Shown here one piece after another: positions 16,817 through 25,145 of a stretch of 64,000 nucleotides of DNA. The DNA comes from Sulfitobacter sp. THAF37. GTDB lineage: Bacteria; Pseudomonadota; Alphaproteobacteria; Rhodobacterales; Rhodobacteraceae. Location of the stretch: NCBI RefSeq assembly GCF_009363555.1, contig NZ_CP045372.1, positions 496,001 through 560,000 on the forward strand, in the 5' to 3' direction. Position 1 is the stretch's first letter, and the number at the start of each line of letters is the position of its first letter. Position numbers and translations under genes: made by a program. The notes below the pieces were generated by a model. That model searched no databases. It had not been told where the DNA came from and worked only from the letters and a program-made list of their open reading frames with translations.

Positions 16817-16922
16817 CCAAACCGGCCTCAAGTAGCCAAAGGCGGTGGGCCATAAAGGGTGGTGCCGGTGAGAGGACAACCCTCGAACCAAACCGGCCTC
16901 AAGTACCAGAAGGCGGTGGGCC
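16817..16922. repeat. 35-bp direct repeat, two copies 71 bp apart
   Basis: Copies at 16817-16851 and 16888-16922 share the first 18 bases (CCAAACCGGCCTCAAGTA) and the last 13 (AAGGCGGTGGGCC), and differ only in the 4 bases between. Together with the adjacent TGGTGCC motifs they form a tandem array downstream of tRNA-Thr. Confidence 0.85.
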
Positions 16923-16966
16923 GATTAGAACTGGTGCCGCTGAAAAGAGAGACCTAGAACCAAATG
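16860..16966 (-). other. Two degenerate tRNA-3'-end-like copies downstream of tRNA-Thr
   Basis: On the minus strand two segments end in GGCACCA like the real tRNA: one ends at 16932 with GGTTCTAG...CAGCGGCACCA and matches the acceptor of tRNA-Thr; the other ends at 16860 with GGTTCGAGGG...ACCGGCACCA. In the second, GCCGGT (16864-16869) and ACCGGC (16892-16897) can pair around a T-loop-like segment. Neither has a D-arm or anticodon arm, so neither is a functional tRNA by inspection. They could be scars of tRNA-targeted integration or retained tRNA-like 3' elements. Confidence 0.55.
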
Positions 16967-17042
16967 CTCTCATCGCTCCCCTGGAGCGACCGCCGCATGC
17001 AGTTGTTTCGAGAGTTGCGGCATCTTCCTTCGGAAGAGCCAG

Positions 17043-17118
17043 TGGTGCCGCTGAAGGGACTCGAACCCCCGACCCCATCATTACGAATGACGTGCTCTAC
17101 CAGCTGAGCTACAGCGGC
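17043..17118 (-). tRNA. tRNA-Thr (anticodon CGT)
   Basis: A complete cloverleaf on the minus strand: acceptor GCCGCTG/CAGCGGC, D-arm GCTC/GAGC, anticodon loop TTCGTAA with anticodon CGT (reads ACG), T-loop TTCGAGT, and an encoded CCA (17043-17045). Confidence 0.97.
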
Positions 17119-17472
17119 GTTCCTTTGTGATGCGGTCTGCCATGGCTCTGGCAGCAGACCGCGCGCTTCCATTAGCCTCTTCGTCTGGTTCACGCAAGAC
17201 CGGTCAGTCGCTGCGCTGGCCGACCGTCGGGGTGTGGCTGTGTCGGCCACCGCCAGCCCACCGGGATCGGATGGCAGATGACGTAGCGGCAGCTTCTGAA
17301 ATCAGTTCCGTCATGGATGCGGACCCGCCCGGAAATGCCTGATCATGCGTCGAAAAAGCATGCTTTGCGCGGTTTAGAGCGACCAGTCGGTTGCATTGTC
17401 CGGGGGCATGTGCTTGGCTACTTGAAACGCGCCGGAATGGCGCACAATACATAACACCTGGGGAGGTGCGAT
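17119..17472 (+). other. 354-bp gap upstream of the ABC transporter operon
   Basis: No gene is evident. The right end holds the putative operon promoter with a GCGCC/GGCGC dyad and a strong Shine-Dalgarno (GGGGAGGTG, 17460-17468). The left end is the tRNA-Thr promoter region. Confidence 0.5.
17422..17450 (+). promoter_or_regulatory. Putative sigma70 promoter with internal dyad
   Basis: TTGAAA at 17422-17427, a 17-bp spacer and CAATAC at 17445-17450. The spacer contains GCGCC-GGAAT-GGCGC (17429-17443), which could be an operator. It lies 23 bp before the first transporter gene. Confidence 0.4.
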
Positions 17473-18573
17473 TTGTCTGAGACAGCGACTGGCGGCGATT
17501 TCGTCGTTTTTGACCGCGTGCAGAAAAGCTATGATGGCGAAACGCTTGTGGTCAAAGACCTCAACCTGTCCATCGGCAAGGGCGAATTCCTGACGATGCT
17601 CGGGCCGTCGGGGTCGGGAAAGACCACCTGCCTGATGATGCTGGCCGGATTCGAGACGGCGACTCACGGCGATATCCTGTTGGACGGAAAGCCGATCAAC
17701 AACATTTCGCCCCACAAGCGCGGCATCGGCATGGTGTTCCAGAACTATGCCCTGTTTCCCCATATGACCATCGCCGAGAATCTCAGCTTTCCGCTGGAGG
17801 TCCGCAAGATGGGCAAGTCCGAGCGCGAGCAAAAGGTCAAACGCGCGCTCGACATGGTGCAGATGGGCGACTTCGGCGGCCGTCGCCCCGCGCAGCTTTC
17901 CGGCGGTCAGCAGCAGCGGATCGCCCTGGCCCGCGCCCTGGTGTTCGAACCTGACCTGGTGTTGATGGACGAACCATTGGGCGCGCTGGACAAGCAGCTG
18001 CGCGAACACATGCAGTTCGAGATCAAGCACATTGCCGACAACCTCGGGATCACCGTGGTATACGTGACCCACGACCAGACCGAGGCGCTGACCATGTCGG
18101 ACCGTGTCGCGGTGTTCGAAGACGGGCGCATTCAGCAACTGGCGCCGCCGGACGAGCTGTACGAAAAGCCGCGCAACAGTTTCGTCGCGCAGTTCATCGG
18201 TGAGAACAACACGCTCGAAGGCGAGGTGAAGGAGATCAACGACGGGCTCGCGGTTGTGAAGCTGGACGACGGCAGCCTGATCGACGCGATGCCTGTCAAC
18301 GTGTCCAAGTCAGGCGAGCGGACGCTGGTGTCGATCCGGCCCGAACGCGTCGAATTTGACATGACGCGCCTGAAGCCGGGTGCGCATACGCTGAATGCCG
18401 AAGTTCTCGAGTTCATCTACATGGGTGACATCTTCCGCACGCGCCTTCGGGTCGCGGGGAACGAGAACTTTATCGTCAAAACACGCAACGCACCGGATCA
18501 GGTGCGTTTTGAGCCGGGCCAGACCGTCGAGATCGGCTGGCAGGCAGAGGATTGCCGCGCACTTGACGCATAG
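17473..18573 (+). CDS. Polyamine-type ABC transporter ATP-binding protein
   Basis: A PotA-like ATPase energising uptake through the two permeases encoded downstream. Walker A is GPSGSGKT (residues 44-51), the signature is LSGGQQQRIALARAL, Walker B with the D-loop is LVLMDEPLGALD, and the switch His follows in VVYVTHDQTEAL. The C-terminal ~110 residues form a TOBE domain (ENNTLEGEV...VSIRPERVEF). The gene begins with TTG at 17473, chosen for the strong GGGGAGGTG 5 bp upstream. It is the first of four genes encoding ATPase, binding protein and two permeases. Confidence 0.92.
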   Translation: MSETATGGDFVVFDRVQKSYDGETLVVKDLNLSIGKGEFLTMLGPSGSGKTTCLMMLAGFETATHGDILLDGKPINNISPHKRGIGMVFQNYALFPHMTIAENLSFPLEVRKMGKSEREQKVKRALDMVQMGDFGGRRPAQLSGGQQQRIALARALVFEPDLVLMDEPLGALDKQLREHMQFEIKHIADNLGITVVYVTHDQTEALTMSDRVAVFEDGRIQQLAPPDELYEKPRNSFVAQFIGENNTLEGEVKEINDGLAVVKLDDGSLIDAMPVNVSKSGERTLVSIRPERVEFDMTRLKPGAHTLNAEVLEFIYMGDIFRTRLRVAGNENFIVKTRNAPDQVRFEPGQTVEIGWQAEDCRALDA

Positions 18574-18684
18574 GTGCGCGTGTCATGTCGCGGGCAGCCG
18601 CCCGCGATGAACACGAGGCCGGTATCCAATCCCGTTGTTGCTGGTCTCGTCTGAAGAAACGGGAAAAAATTGGGAGAATACCAA

Positions 18685-19779
18685 ATGAAATTCACCAAGA
18701 CGCTACTTGCTACGACCGCACTCAGTGCCGTTGCCGGCGTTGCGGCTGCTCAGGAAATGTCCAACGAGATGACCATCGTCTCGTGGGGCGGCGCCTATCA
18801 GAACAGCCAGCTGAAGGCCTATGTCGAGCCCTACCTGGAAATGAACCCGGATGTGAACGTGATCTGGGACGAAAGCTCGAACGAGGCCGTGGCCAAGCTG
18901 CGCGCGATGAACGAAGCGGGCAACATCACCTGGGATCTGGTTGACGTTGTCGCCTCGGACGCGATCCGTCTGTGCGACGAAGGCCTGGCGATGGAATACG
19001 ACCCCGAAGAGCTGCTGGCAGAGGGCGATGACGGCACCTCCGCCGAAGACGACTTCGGCGACCTGATCGTCTCCGACTGCTACATCCCGCAGATCGTCTA
19101 CTCGACCACCTTCGGCTACCGCACCGACATGGTGCCGGAAGGCGCCGAAGCCCCCAGCGACATCTGCTCGGTCTTCGACCTGGAAACCTATCCGGGCAAG
19201 CGCGCGCTGGAAAAGCGTCCGATCAACAACATGGAATGGGCGCTGCTCTGTGACGGTGTTGCGAAGGACGAAGTCTATGACGTTCTGGCCACACCCGAAG
19301 GTCAGGAGCAGGCGCTGGCCAAGCTCGACACGATCAAGGATGACGTGATCTGGTGGTCGGCCGGTGCGGACACGCCGCAGCTGCTGGCGGATGGCGAAGT
19401 CTTCATGGGCTCCACCTACAACGGTCGTCTGTATTCGGTCATCGAAGAGCAGGACCAGCCGGTCGGCATGATGTGGGACGCCCAGGTGTTCGACCTGGAC
19501 GGCTGGATCATCCCGGAAGGTCTGGAAGAAGCCGACCTGAACCGCGTGAAGGACTTCATCAAGTTTGCCACGGACACCAAGCGTCTGGCGGATCAGGCGA
19601 ACTACATCTCCTACGGCCCGGCCCGTGCCTCTTCGGCGCCGCTGGTTCCGGAGAACATGAAGCAGCACATGCCGACTGACCCGGCGAACTCGCAGAACAC
19701 GTTCCTGTACAACTACGAGTTCTGGGCCGACTATCGCGACGATATCGACGCGAAGTTCCAGTCCTGGCTGGCACAATAA
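18685..19779 (+). CDS. Periplasmic polyamine-type substrate-binding protein
   Basis: A 364-residue exported solute-binding protein of the PotD/PotF type. MKFTKTLLATTALSAVAGVAAAQ is a signal peptide cleaved at AAAQ. The mature start EMTIVSWGGAYQNSQ and the later GMMWDAQVFDLDGWIIPEG resemble putative spermidine/putrescine binding proteins, in which acidic and aromatic residues hold the amine. ATG 18685 has GGGAGAA 7 bp upstream. Spacing to the ATPase gene is 111 bp, commonly seen before highly expressed binding proteins. The real ligand may be any cationic amine. Confidence 0.92.
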   Translation: MKFTKTLLATTALSAVAGVAAAQEMSNEMTIVSWGGAYQNSQLKAYVEPYLEMNPDVNVIWDESSNEAVAKLRAMNEAGNITWDLVDVVASDAIRLCDEGLAMEYDPEELLAEGDDGTSAEDDFGDLIVSDCYIPQIVYSTTFGYRTDMVPEGAEAPSDICSVFDLETYPGKRALEKRPINNMEWALLCDGVAKDEVYDVLATPEGQEQALAKLDTIKDDVIWWSAGADTPQLLADGEVFMGSTYNGRLYSVIEEQDQPVGMMWDAQVFDLDGWIIPEGLEEADLNRVKDFIKFATDTKRLADQANYISYGPARASSAPLVPENMKQHMPTDPANSQNTFLYNYEFWADYRDDIDAKFQSWLAQ

Positions 19780-19866
19780 GCTGATACGGGGCGGGCCGTC
19801 TGGCCCGCCTCTCGCAGGCCGGATACTGCATCCGGCCTGCCCCCATTCCCTGCGAAGGACACCCCG

Positions 19867-21561
19867 ATGAGCGATGTGACCGAGAAGACCGCGCCGATCC
19901 CTCAGGATCCCCCCGACCGGGAGGAGAAAAAATCCGATGGCAAGATCAGGGCCGCGGACGGCACATCCCTGAAAAGCAGTCTGAACCGCGCCCTGCGCCG
20001 CGAGAAGCTGCGCGCACTTGTCCTGATCGCCCCGCTGCTCATCTTCGTTCTCGTCACCTTCATCGCGCCGATCGCGGACATGCTGTTCCGCTCGGTCGAG
20101 AACCAGATCGTCGCCCAGACCCTGCCGCGCACCACGGATACGCTTGCGGATTGGGATTCAACCTCCGGGGAGCTTCCCGGCGCACCGGTCTACAAGGCAC
20201 TTTACGAAGACATTTTCATCGCGCAGGAGCGCAAGCTGCACACCCGCCTCGGCTCGCGGCTGAACTACGAGCTGACCGGCGCGTCCTCGCTGTTCCGCAA
20301 GTCCGGCCGGGGGGTTGATGACATCGGCGAGGTCTACCAGGACCAGTTCGAGGATTTCGATGAATTCTGGGAAGAAGGCGAAAACTGGAACTCCTTCATG
20401 GGGTCCGACGCCTGGCTGGCCGACATACAGGCCTGGGACGAAGATTCGGGCGACCGCCAGCCTGCATTCGAGCTGCGCGAGGGCATCGACGAATTCTTTC
20501 CGCAGACGGCTGCAAAATACGCGATCTACGCCGACGTGATCCAGAACGAGGAAGAAGACAACCTCTACGACGAAGACCCCTGGGCGTTGATCTATTCGGC
20601 ATTCTACGACGATCTGACCGGCCCGAACGCTGAAATCGCGGCCGCCTATACCGGGCCCGCTGCCGCACAGATCCAGTCCGCCGCCGCCGCCGCCGCGGAC
20701 TTCGAACCGGTGGATTATCCCGCCGCTTTCGCCGAGATCGACGGGGATTGGGCGCAAACCCCGATCTGGCAGACGATCCAGACCTATTCCGGTCCCTTCA
20801 CCAATGGCTACTTCCTGAACGCCGTCGACATGCAGAAGACGCCTGACGGCCCTGAACTGCGCCCCGAGAACGAGCGTATCTACGGCACCCTGTTCATGCG
20901 CACGCTGTTCATGTCGCTCATGATCACAGGCAGCTGCATCCTGCTTGGCTACCCGGTGGCCTGGCTGCTGGCGAACCTGCCCGCGCGCACCGCGAACCTG
21001 CTGATGATCCTGGTGCTGCTGCCGTTCTGGACATCGTTGCTGGTGCGGACATCGGCCTGGAAGGTGATGCTGCAACAGCAGGGCGTGATCAACGACACAC
21101 TGGTCTGGCTGGGCATCGTGTCCGACGCGGGCCGGCTGGCGCTGATCAACAACCAGACCGGCACGATCATCGCGATGACGCATATCCTGCTGCCCTTCAT
21201 GATCCTGCCGCTCTATTCCGTGATGGCGACCATCCCGCCTGCCTATCTGCGGGCCGCCAAGAGCCTGGGCGCGACGAACTGGACGTCTTTCTGGCGGGTC
21301 TATTTCCCGCAGTCGGTGCCGGGCATCGGCGCGGGGTCGATCCTCGTGTTCATCCTGTCCATCGGCTATTACATCACGCCGGAAATCGTCGGCGGCACCA
21401 CCGGTACGTTCATTTCCAACCGGATTGCCTATCACATTTCCAGCTCGCTGAACTGGGGCCTTGCCGCCGCGCTGGGGTCGATCCTGCTGGCGGTGGTGCT
21501 GGGGCTTTACTGGGCCTACGACAAGATCGTCGGCATCGACAACGTGAAACTGGGGGGCTAG
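19867..21561 (+). CDS. Polyamine-type ABC transporter permease with a large periplasmic insert
   Basis: A PotB-like inner-membrane permease, 564 residues against about 280-300 for PotB. TM1 is at about 50-75. It is followed by an extra region of about 265 residues (76-340) that is acidic and soluble-looking, then the normal permease core from about 345 on, with the EAA loop in AKSLGATNWTSFWRVYFPQSVPG. By topology the insert should lie in the periplasm between TM1 and TM2. Related roseobacter permeases share this plan; its function is unknown. AAGGAC precedes the ATG, and the next permease starts 5 bp after the stop. Confidence 0.9.
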   Translation: MSDVTEKTAPIPQDPPDREEKKSDGKIRAADGTSLKSSLNRALRREKLRALVLIAPLLIFVLVTFIAPIADMLFRSVENQIVAQTLPRTTDTLADWDSTSGELPGAPVYKALYEDIFIAQERKLHTRLGSRLNYELTGASSLFRKSGRGVDDIGEVYQDQFEDFDEFWEEGENWNSFMGSDAWLADIQAWDEDSGDRQPAFELREGIDEFFPQTAAKYAIYADVIQNEEEDNLYDEDPWALIYSAFYDDLTGPNAEIAAAYTGPAAAQIQSAAAAAADFEPVDYPAAFAEIDGDWAQTPIWQTIQTYSGPFTNGYFLNAVDMQKTPDGPELRPENERIYGTLFMRTLFMSLMITGSCILLGYPVAWLLANLPARTANLLMILVLLPFWTSLLVRTSAWKVMLQQQGVINDTLVWLGIVSDAGRLALINNQTGTIIAMTHILLPFMILPLYSVMATIPPAYLRAAKSLGATNWTSFWRVYFPQSVPGIGAGSILVFILSIGYYITPEIVGGTTGTFISNRIAYHISSSLNWGLAAALGSILLAVVLGLYWAYDKIVGIDNVKLGG

Positions 21562-21565
21562 GACC

Positions 21566-22744
21566 ATGACCGCACTCACGCCAATCAGCCGCACCGCCCC
21601 GTCCTTCTACGTCACGGTCGTGGCGCTCGCCGGGGCTTTCGCCGGGCTTTTCGTCGGCACCGCGCAGGGCAGCGGGCTGTTGGGCATCGTCATCGGCGCC
21701 ATTGCAATGGGCGCGCTGGCCTTTGTCCTGACCCAATTCGTCAAACCCGAGAAGGCCGGCATCTGGGGCACCGTCGCGCTGCTGGCGGTCATCGGCTTTT
21801 TCATGGGCGGCATTCCCGCGCTGGTCATCGGCGGGCTTTTCGGCTGGTTCTTTGCCTGGTTCAGCTACTGGCTGTACGAGGGCCGCTACCGCCGGAAACT
21901 GCCGCCCTACCTCACACCGGGACAGGTGCTCTGGCACTTTGTCTTTCGGGTCATCTGCGGCGCGATCCTGGTCTTTCTGATCACACCGATCCTCGTCGTC
22001 ATGCCGCTGAGCTTCAACGCCGAGAACTTCTTCACCTTCACGCCCGAGATGCTGCGCTTCGACCCCGAAGGATATTCGCTCAAGCACTACCGCGACTTCT
22101 TCAACTCTTCCGACTGGCAGAACACGCTGCGCAACTCGCTGCTGATCGCACCGGTCGCCACCCTGTTGTCGGTGTCCTTTGGCACACTGGCGGCCATCGG
22201 GCTCAGCCAGCCGCATGTGCCATTCCGGCGCGCGATCATGGCGATACTGATTTCCCCGATGATCGTGCCGCTGATCATCTCGGCGGCGGGCATGTACTTC
22301 TTCTACAGCCGCATCGGGCTTCAGGGCACCTACGTGGGCGTGGTGCTGGCGCACGCGGCGCTTGGCATCCCCTTCGTGATCATAACCGTGACGGCGACGC
22401 TGGTGGGCTTTGACCGTTCGCTGACCCGTGCGGCGGCCAACATGGGTGCCTCTCCGGTGCGGACCTTCTTCAAGGTGCAGATGCCGCTCATTCTGCCCGG
22501 CGTGATTTCGGGCGGGCTGTTCGCCTTCATCACGTCCTTCGACGAAGTGGTCGTCGTGCTGTTCGTCGGCTCGGCGGGGCAAAAGACCCTGCCCTGGCAG
22601 ATGTTCATCGGCCTGCGCGAACAGATCAGCCCGACCATTCTGGCGGTCGCGACGCTGCTGGTGATGATCTCGATCGCGCTGCTGACCACGCTGGAACTGC
22701 TGCGGCGGCGGTCCGAACGGTTGCGGGGCATGTCGCCGGGCTAA
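21566..22744 (+). CDS. Polyamine-type ABC transporter permease with extra N-terminal helices
   Basis: A PotC-like permease of 392 residues. The core, from about residue 120, begins with a TM helix (VICGAILVFLITPILVVMPLSF) and carries the EAA motif RAAANMGASPVRTFFKVQMPLILPG, where the ATPase docks. Ahead of it are about 110 residues with three or so additional hydrophobic helices not present in PotC. AGGAC lies just before the ATG. It is last in the operon and partners the preceding permease, binding protein and ATPase. Confidence 0.9.
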   Translation: MTALTPISRTAPSFYVTVVALAGAFAGLFVGTAQGSGLLGIVIGAIAMGALAFVLTQFVKPEKAGIWGTVALLAVIGFFMGGIPALVIGGLFGWFFAWFSYWLYEGRYRRKLPPYLTPGQVLWHFVFRVICGAILVFLITPILVVMPLSFNAENFFTFTPEMLRFDPEGYSLKHYRDFFNSSDWQNTLRNSLLIAPVATLLSVSFGTLAAIGLSQPHVPFRRAIMAILISPMIVPLIISAAGMYFFYSRIGLQGTYVGVVLAHAALGIPFVIITVTATLVGFDRSLTRAAANMGASPVRTFFKVQMPLILPGVISGGLFAFITSFDEVVVVLFVGSAGQKTLPWQMFIGLREQISPTILAVATLLVMISIALLTTLELLRRRSERLRGMSPG

Positions 22745-22880
22745 GCCCGGCAGCAGCCGCACCACAAATGACACTGCGGGCAGCGCCAGTCATGCGCGGC
22801 CCGCAGAGACCCCAGAGACTTCCCTGGGGTCTGGAACTGATTGACCGCGCCCCGAGTTTGCTTTGCAGGAGGGTCCAGTC

Positions 22881-25145
22881 ATGTCCAACGCTCGCGCGAA
22901 CTATCTCACCAAACCGATCCACAAGTGGGCCAAGGGCGTCCTGCCTGCCTTGTCTTCGACCGAGAGCGAGGCGCTGTCGGCGGGCGAGGTCTGGTGGGAG
23001 GCAGAGCTGTTTTCCGGCAACCCCGACTGGGACAAGCTGCACGCGATCAAGGCCCCCAAGCTGAGCGCCGAGGAACAGGCGTTTTTCGACGGCCCGGTGC
23101 GCGACCTGTGCGGCATGATCGACGACTGGAAGATCAACCACGAGGACGGCGACCTGCCGCCAGAGGTCTGGCAGTTCCTGCGCGACAAGAAATTCTTCGG
23201 CATGATCATCCCCAAATCTCACGGCGGTCTGGAATTCTCGGCCTTCGCCCATTCCGAGATCGTGCGCTACATCTCTTCGCGCTCCGTCGCGGCGGCGGTG
23301 ACTGTCATGGTGCCCAACTCGCTTGGGCCGGGCGAGTTGCTGCATCAGTTCGGCACCGAAGCGCAAAAGGATTACTGGCTGCCCTGCCTTGCCGACGGAC
23401 GCGAGTTGCCCGCATTCGGACTGACGAGCGCCGAGGCCGGATCGGACGCATCCGCGATGGTCGACAGCGGCGTGGTCTGCAGAGGCATGTGGAAAGGCGA
23501 GGAAGTGCTTGGCCTGCGGCTTAACTGGGCCAAGCGGTACATTACCCTGTCGCCGGTGTGCACGGTGCTTGGGCTGGCGTTCCAGATGCAGGATCCCGAC
23601 GGTCTGCTGGGCGGCGAAAAGGACATCGGCATCACCTGCGCGCTGGTCCCCACCGACTTGGACGGTGTGGAAACCGGGCGGCGCCATCTGCCCTCCTCCA
23701 CCATGTTCATGAACGGTCCGACAACCGGCGAAGACGTGTTCATCCCGCTCGACAACATCATCGGCGGTCAGGAATACGCGGGCAAGGGCTGGATGATGCT
23801 GATGTCGGCGCTGGCGGCGGGACGGGGCATTTCGCTGCCGTCGATGGGCTGCGCGGCGATTGCCGTGTCGGCCCACACGACCGGCGCCTATTCCCGCATC
23901 CGCCAGCAGTTCAACCTGCCCATCGGCAAGTTCGGCGGCATCCAGGATCGGATGGGACGGCTGGCTGCGGATTCCTACGCCATGGACGCTGCCCGTCATC
24001 TGACCTGCGCGGGCCTTGATGAAGGCCGCGCGCTGTCCGTCATTTCGGCGATCATGAAGGCACATGCGACGTTCCGCATGCGCGAGGCGATCAACGATGC
24101 AATGGACGTCCACTCCGGCAAGGCGGTGATCGACGGGCCGTCGAACTATCTGTTGCCGCTTTACCGCGCGGTGCCCATCGGCATTACGGTGGAGGGCGCG
24201 AACATCGTGACCCGCAGCCTGATCATCTTTGGCCAGGGGTCGATCCGGGCACATCCGCACATGCTGGACAACATGTTTGCCCTGCAGGAGGAGGACCAGC
24301 AGAAGTCGCTGGAGATGTTCGACAAGTCCTTCTGGGCGCATGTGGGTCATACGACCAGGACGCTGTTCCGTGCCTGGGGCCGTGCGATCACCGGAGGCCG
24401 CTTCGCGCCGGCAGGGAATTTCGGACCGGCCAAGCCGATCTATCAGGAGTTGTCCCGCTGGTCCGCCGCCTATGCGCTGACTGCCGACTTCTGTTTCCTG
24501 ACACTGGGCGGCGCGCTCAAGCGCAAGGAAATGATCTCGGCCCGGATGGGCGACATTCTGTCGGAAATGTATATCCTGTCTGCCGCTTTGAAGCGGTGGG
24601 AGGACGAAGGTCGGCAGGAGGCCGACCTGCCGGTGCTGCAATACGCGGCCGACGCGGCATTCCGGCGGATACAGACCGCGCTGGACGAGGTGATCGCGAA
24701 CCTGCCCGCCCGCTGGGCGGCGTATGTACTGCGCTTCCTGACGTTGCCGGGGTCTACACGTCGCGGGCCCGACGACAGGCTGACTGCCGCGGCCAGCGAT
24801 CTGATCTATGAGCCTTCCGAGACACGCGACCGGATCATCGGTCGCCTTGACGGCGGCAAGGAGGGCGATGGGGTCCATACGCTCAACGCCTGCTATGCCA
24901 AGGTGGTCGAAATGGCGCCGGTGATGAAACGCCTGCGCGACGCCAGGCAGACGCCGGAAGAGGCAAAGGCCAAAGGCACGCTGAGCGACAGCGAGATGGC
25001 GCAGATTGAGGAGATGAACGCGCTTGTGGCCAGGGTCATCGCGGTGGACGACTATACGCCCAAAGAACTGTCCCGCTACTTCAAGGATCATGCGGCCCAG
25101 TCGTCGGATGACTACGAAGCGACCCCCAGAGAGGCAGCAGAATGA
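22881..25145 (+). CDS. fadE: Acyl-CoA dehydrogenase, FadE type
   Basis: A 754-residue flavoprotein catalysing the first step of beta-oxidation. It resembles E. coli FadE in the motif VEGANIVTRSLIIFGQGSIRAHP, where the glutamate is the catalytic base, and in having a C-terminal DUF1974 extension (after about residue 480). FAD-binding segments such as FGLTSAEAGSDASA lie near residue 190. ATG 22881 is preceded by GCAGGAGGG. The last 4 bases overlap the thiolase start, making this the first gene of a four-gene fatty-acid degradation operon. Confidence 0.93.
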   Translation: MSNARANYLTKPIHKWAKGVLPALSSTESEALSAGEVWWEAELFSGNPDWDKLHAIKAPKLSAEEQAFFDGPVRDLCGMIDDWKINHEDGDLPPEVWQFLRDKKFFGMIIPKSHGGLEFSAFAHSEIVRYISSRSVAAAVTVMVPNSLGPGELLHQFGTEAQKDYWLPCLADGRELPAFGLTSAEAGSDASAMVDSGVVCRGMWKGEEVLGLRLNWAKRYITLSPVCTVLGLAFQMQDPDGLLGGEKDIGITCALVPTDLDGVETGRRHLPSSTMFMNGPTTGEDVFIPLDNIIGGQEYAGKGWMMLMSALAAGRGISLPSMGCAAIAVSAHTTGAYSRIRQQFNLPIGKFGGIQDRMGRLAADSYAMDAARHLTCAGLDEGRALSVISAIMKAHATFRMREAINDAMDVHSGKAVIDGPSNYLLPLYRAVPIGITVEGANIVTRSLIIFGQGSIRAHPHMLDNMFALQEEDQQKSLEMFDKSFWAHVGHTTRTLFRAWGRAITGGRFAPAGNFGPAKPIYQELSRWSAAYALTADFCFLTLGGALKRKEMISARMGDILSEMYILSAALKRWEDEGRQEADLPVLQYAADAAFRRIQTALDEVIANLPARWAAYVLRFLTLPGSTRRGPDDRLTAAASDLIYEPSETRDRIIGRLDGGKEGDGVHTLNACYAKVVEMAPVMKRLRDARQTPEEAKAKGTLSDSEMAQIEEMNALVARVIAVDDYTPKELSRYFKDHAAQSSDDYEATPREAAE

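Noticed and set aside
17204..17452. Small minus-strand frame in the gap upstream of the transporter operon
   Set aside because: Antisense to the promoter region, no ribosome-binding site, no recognisable product.
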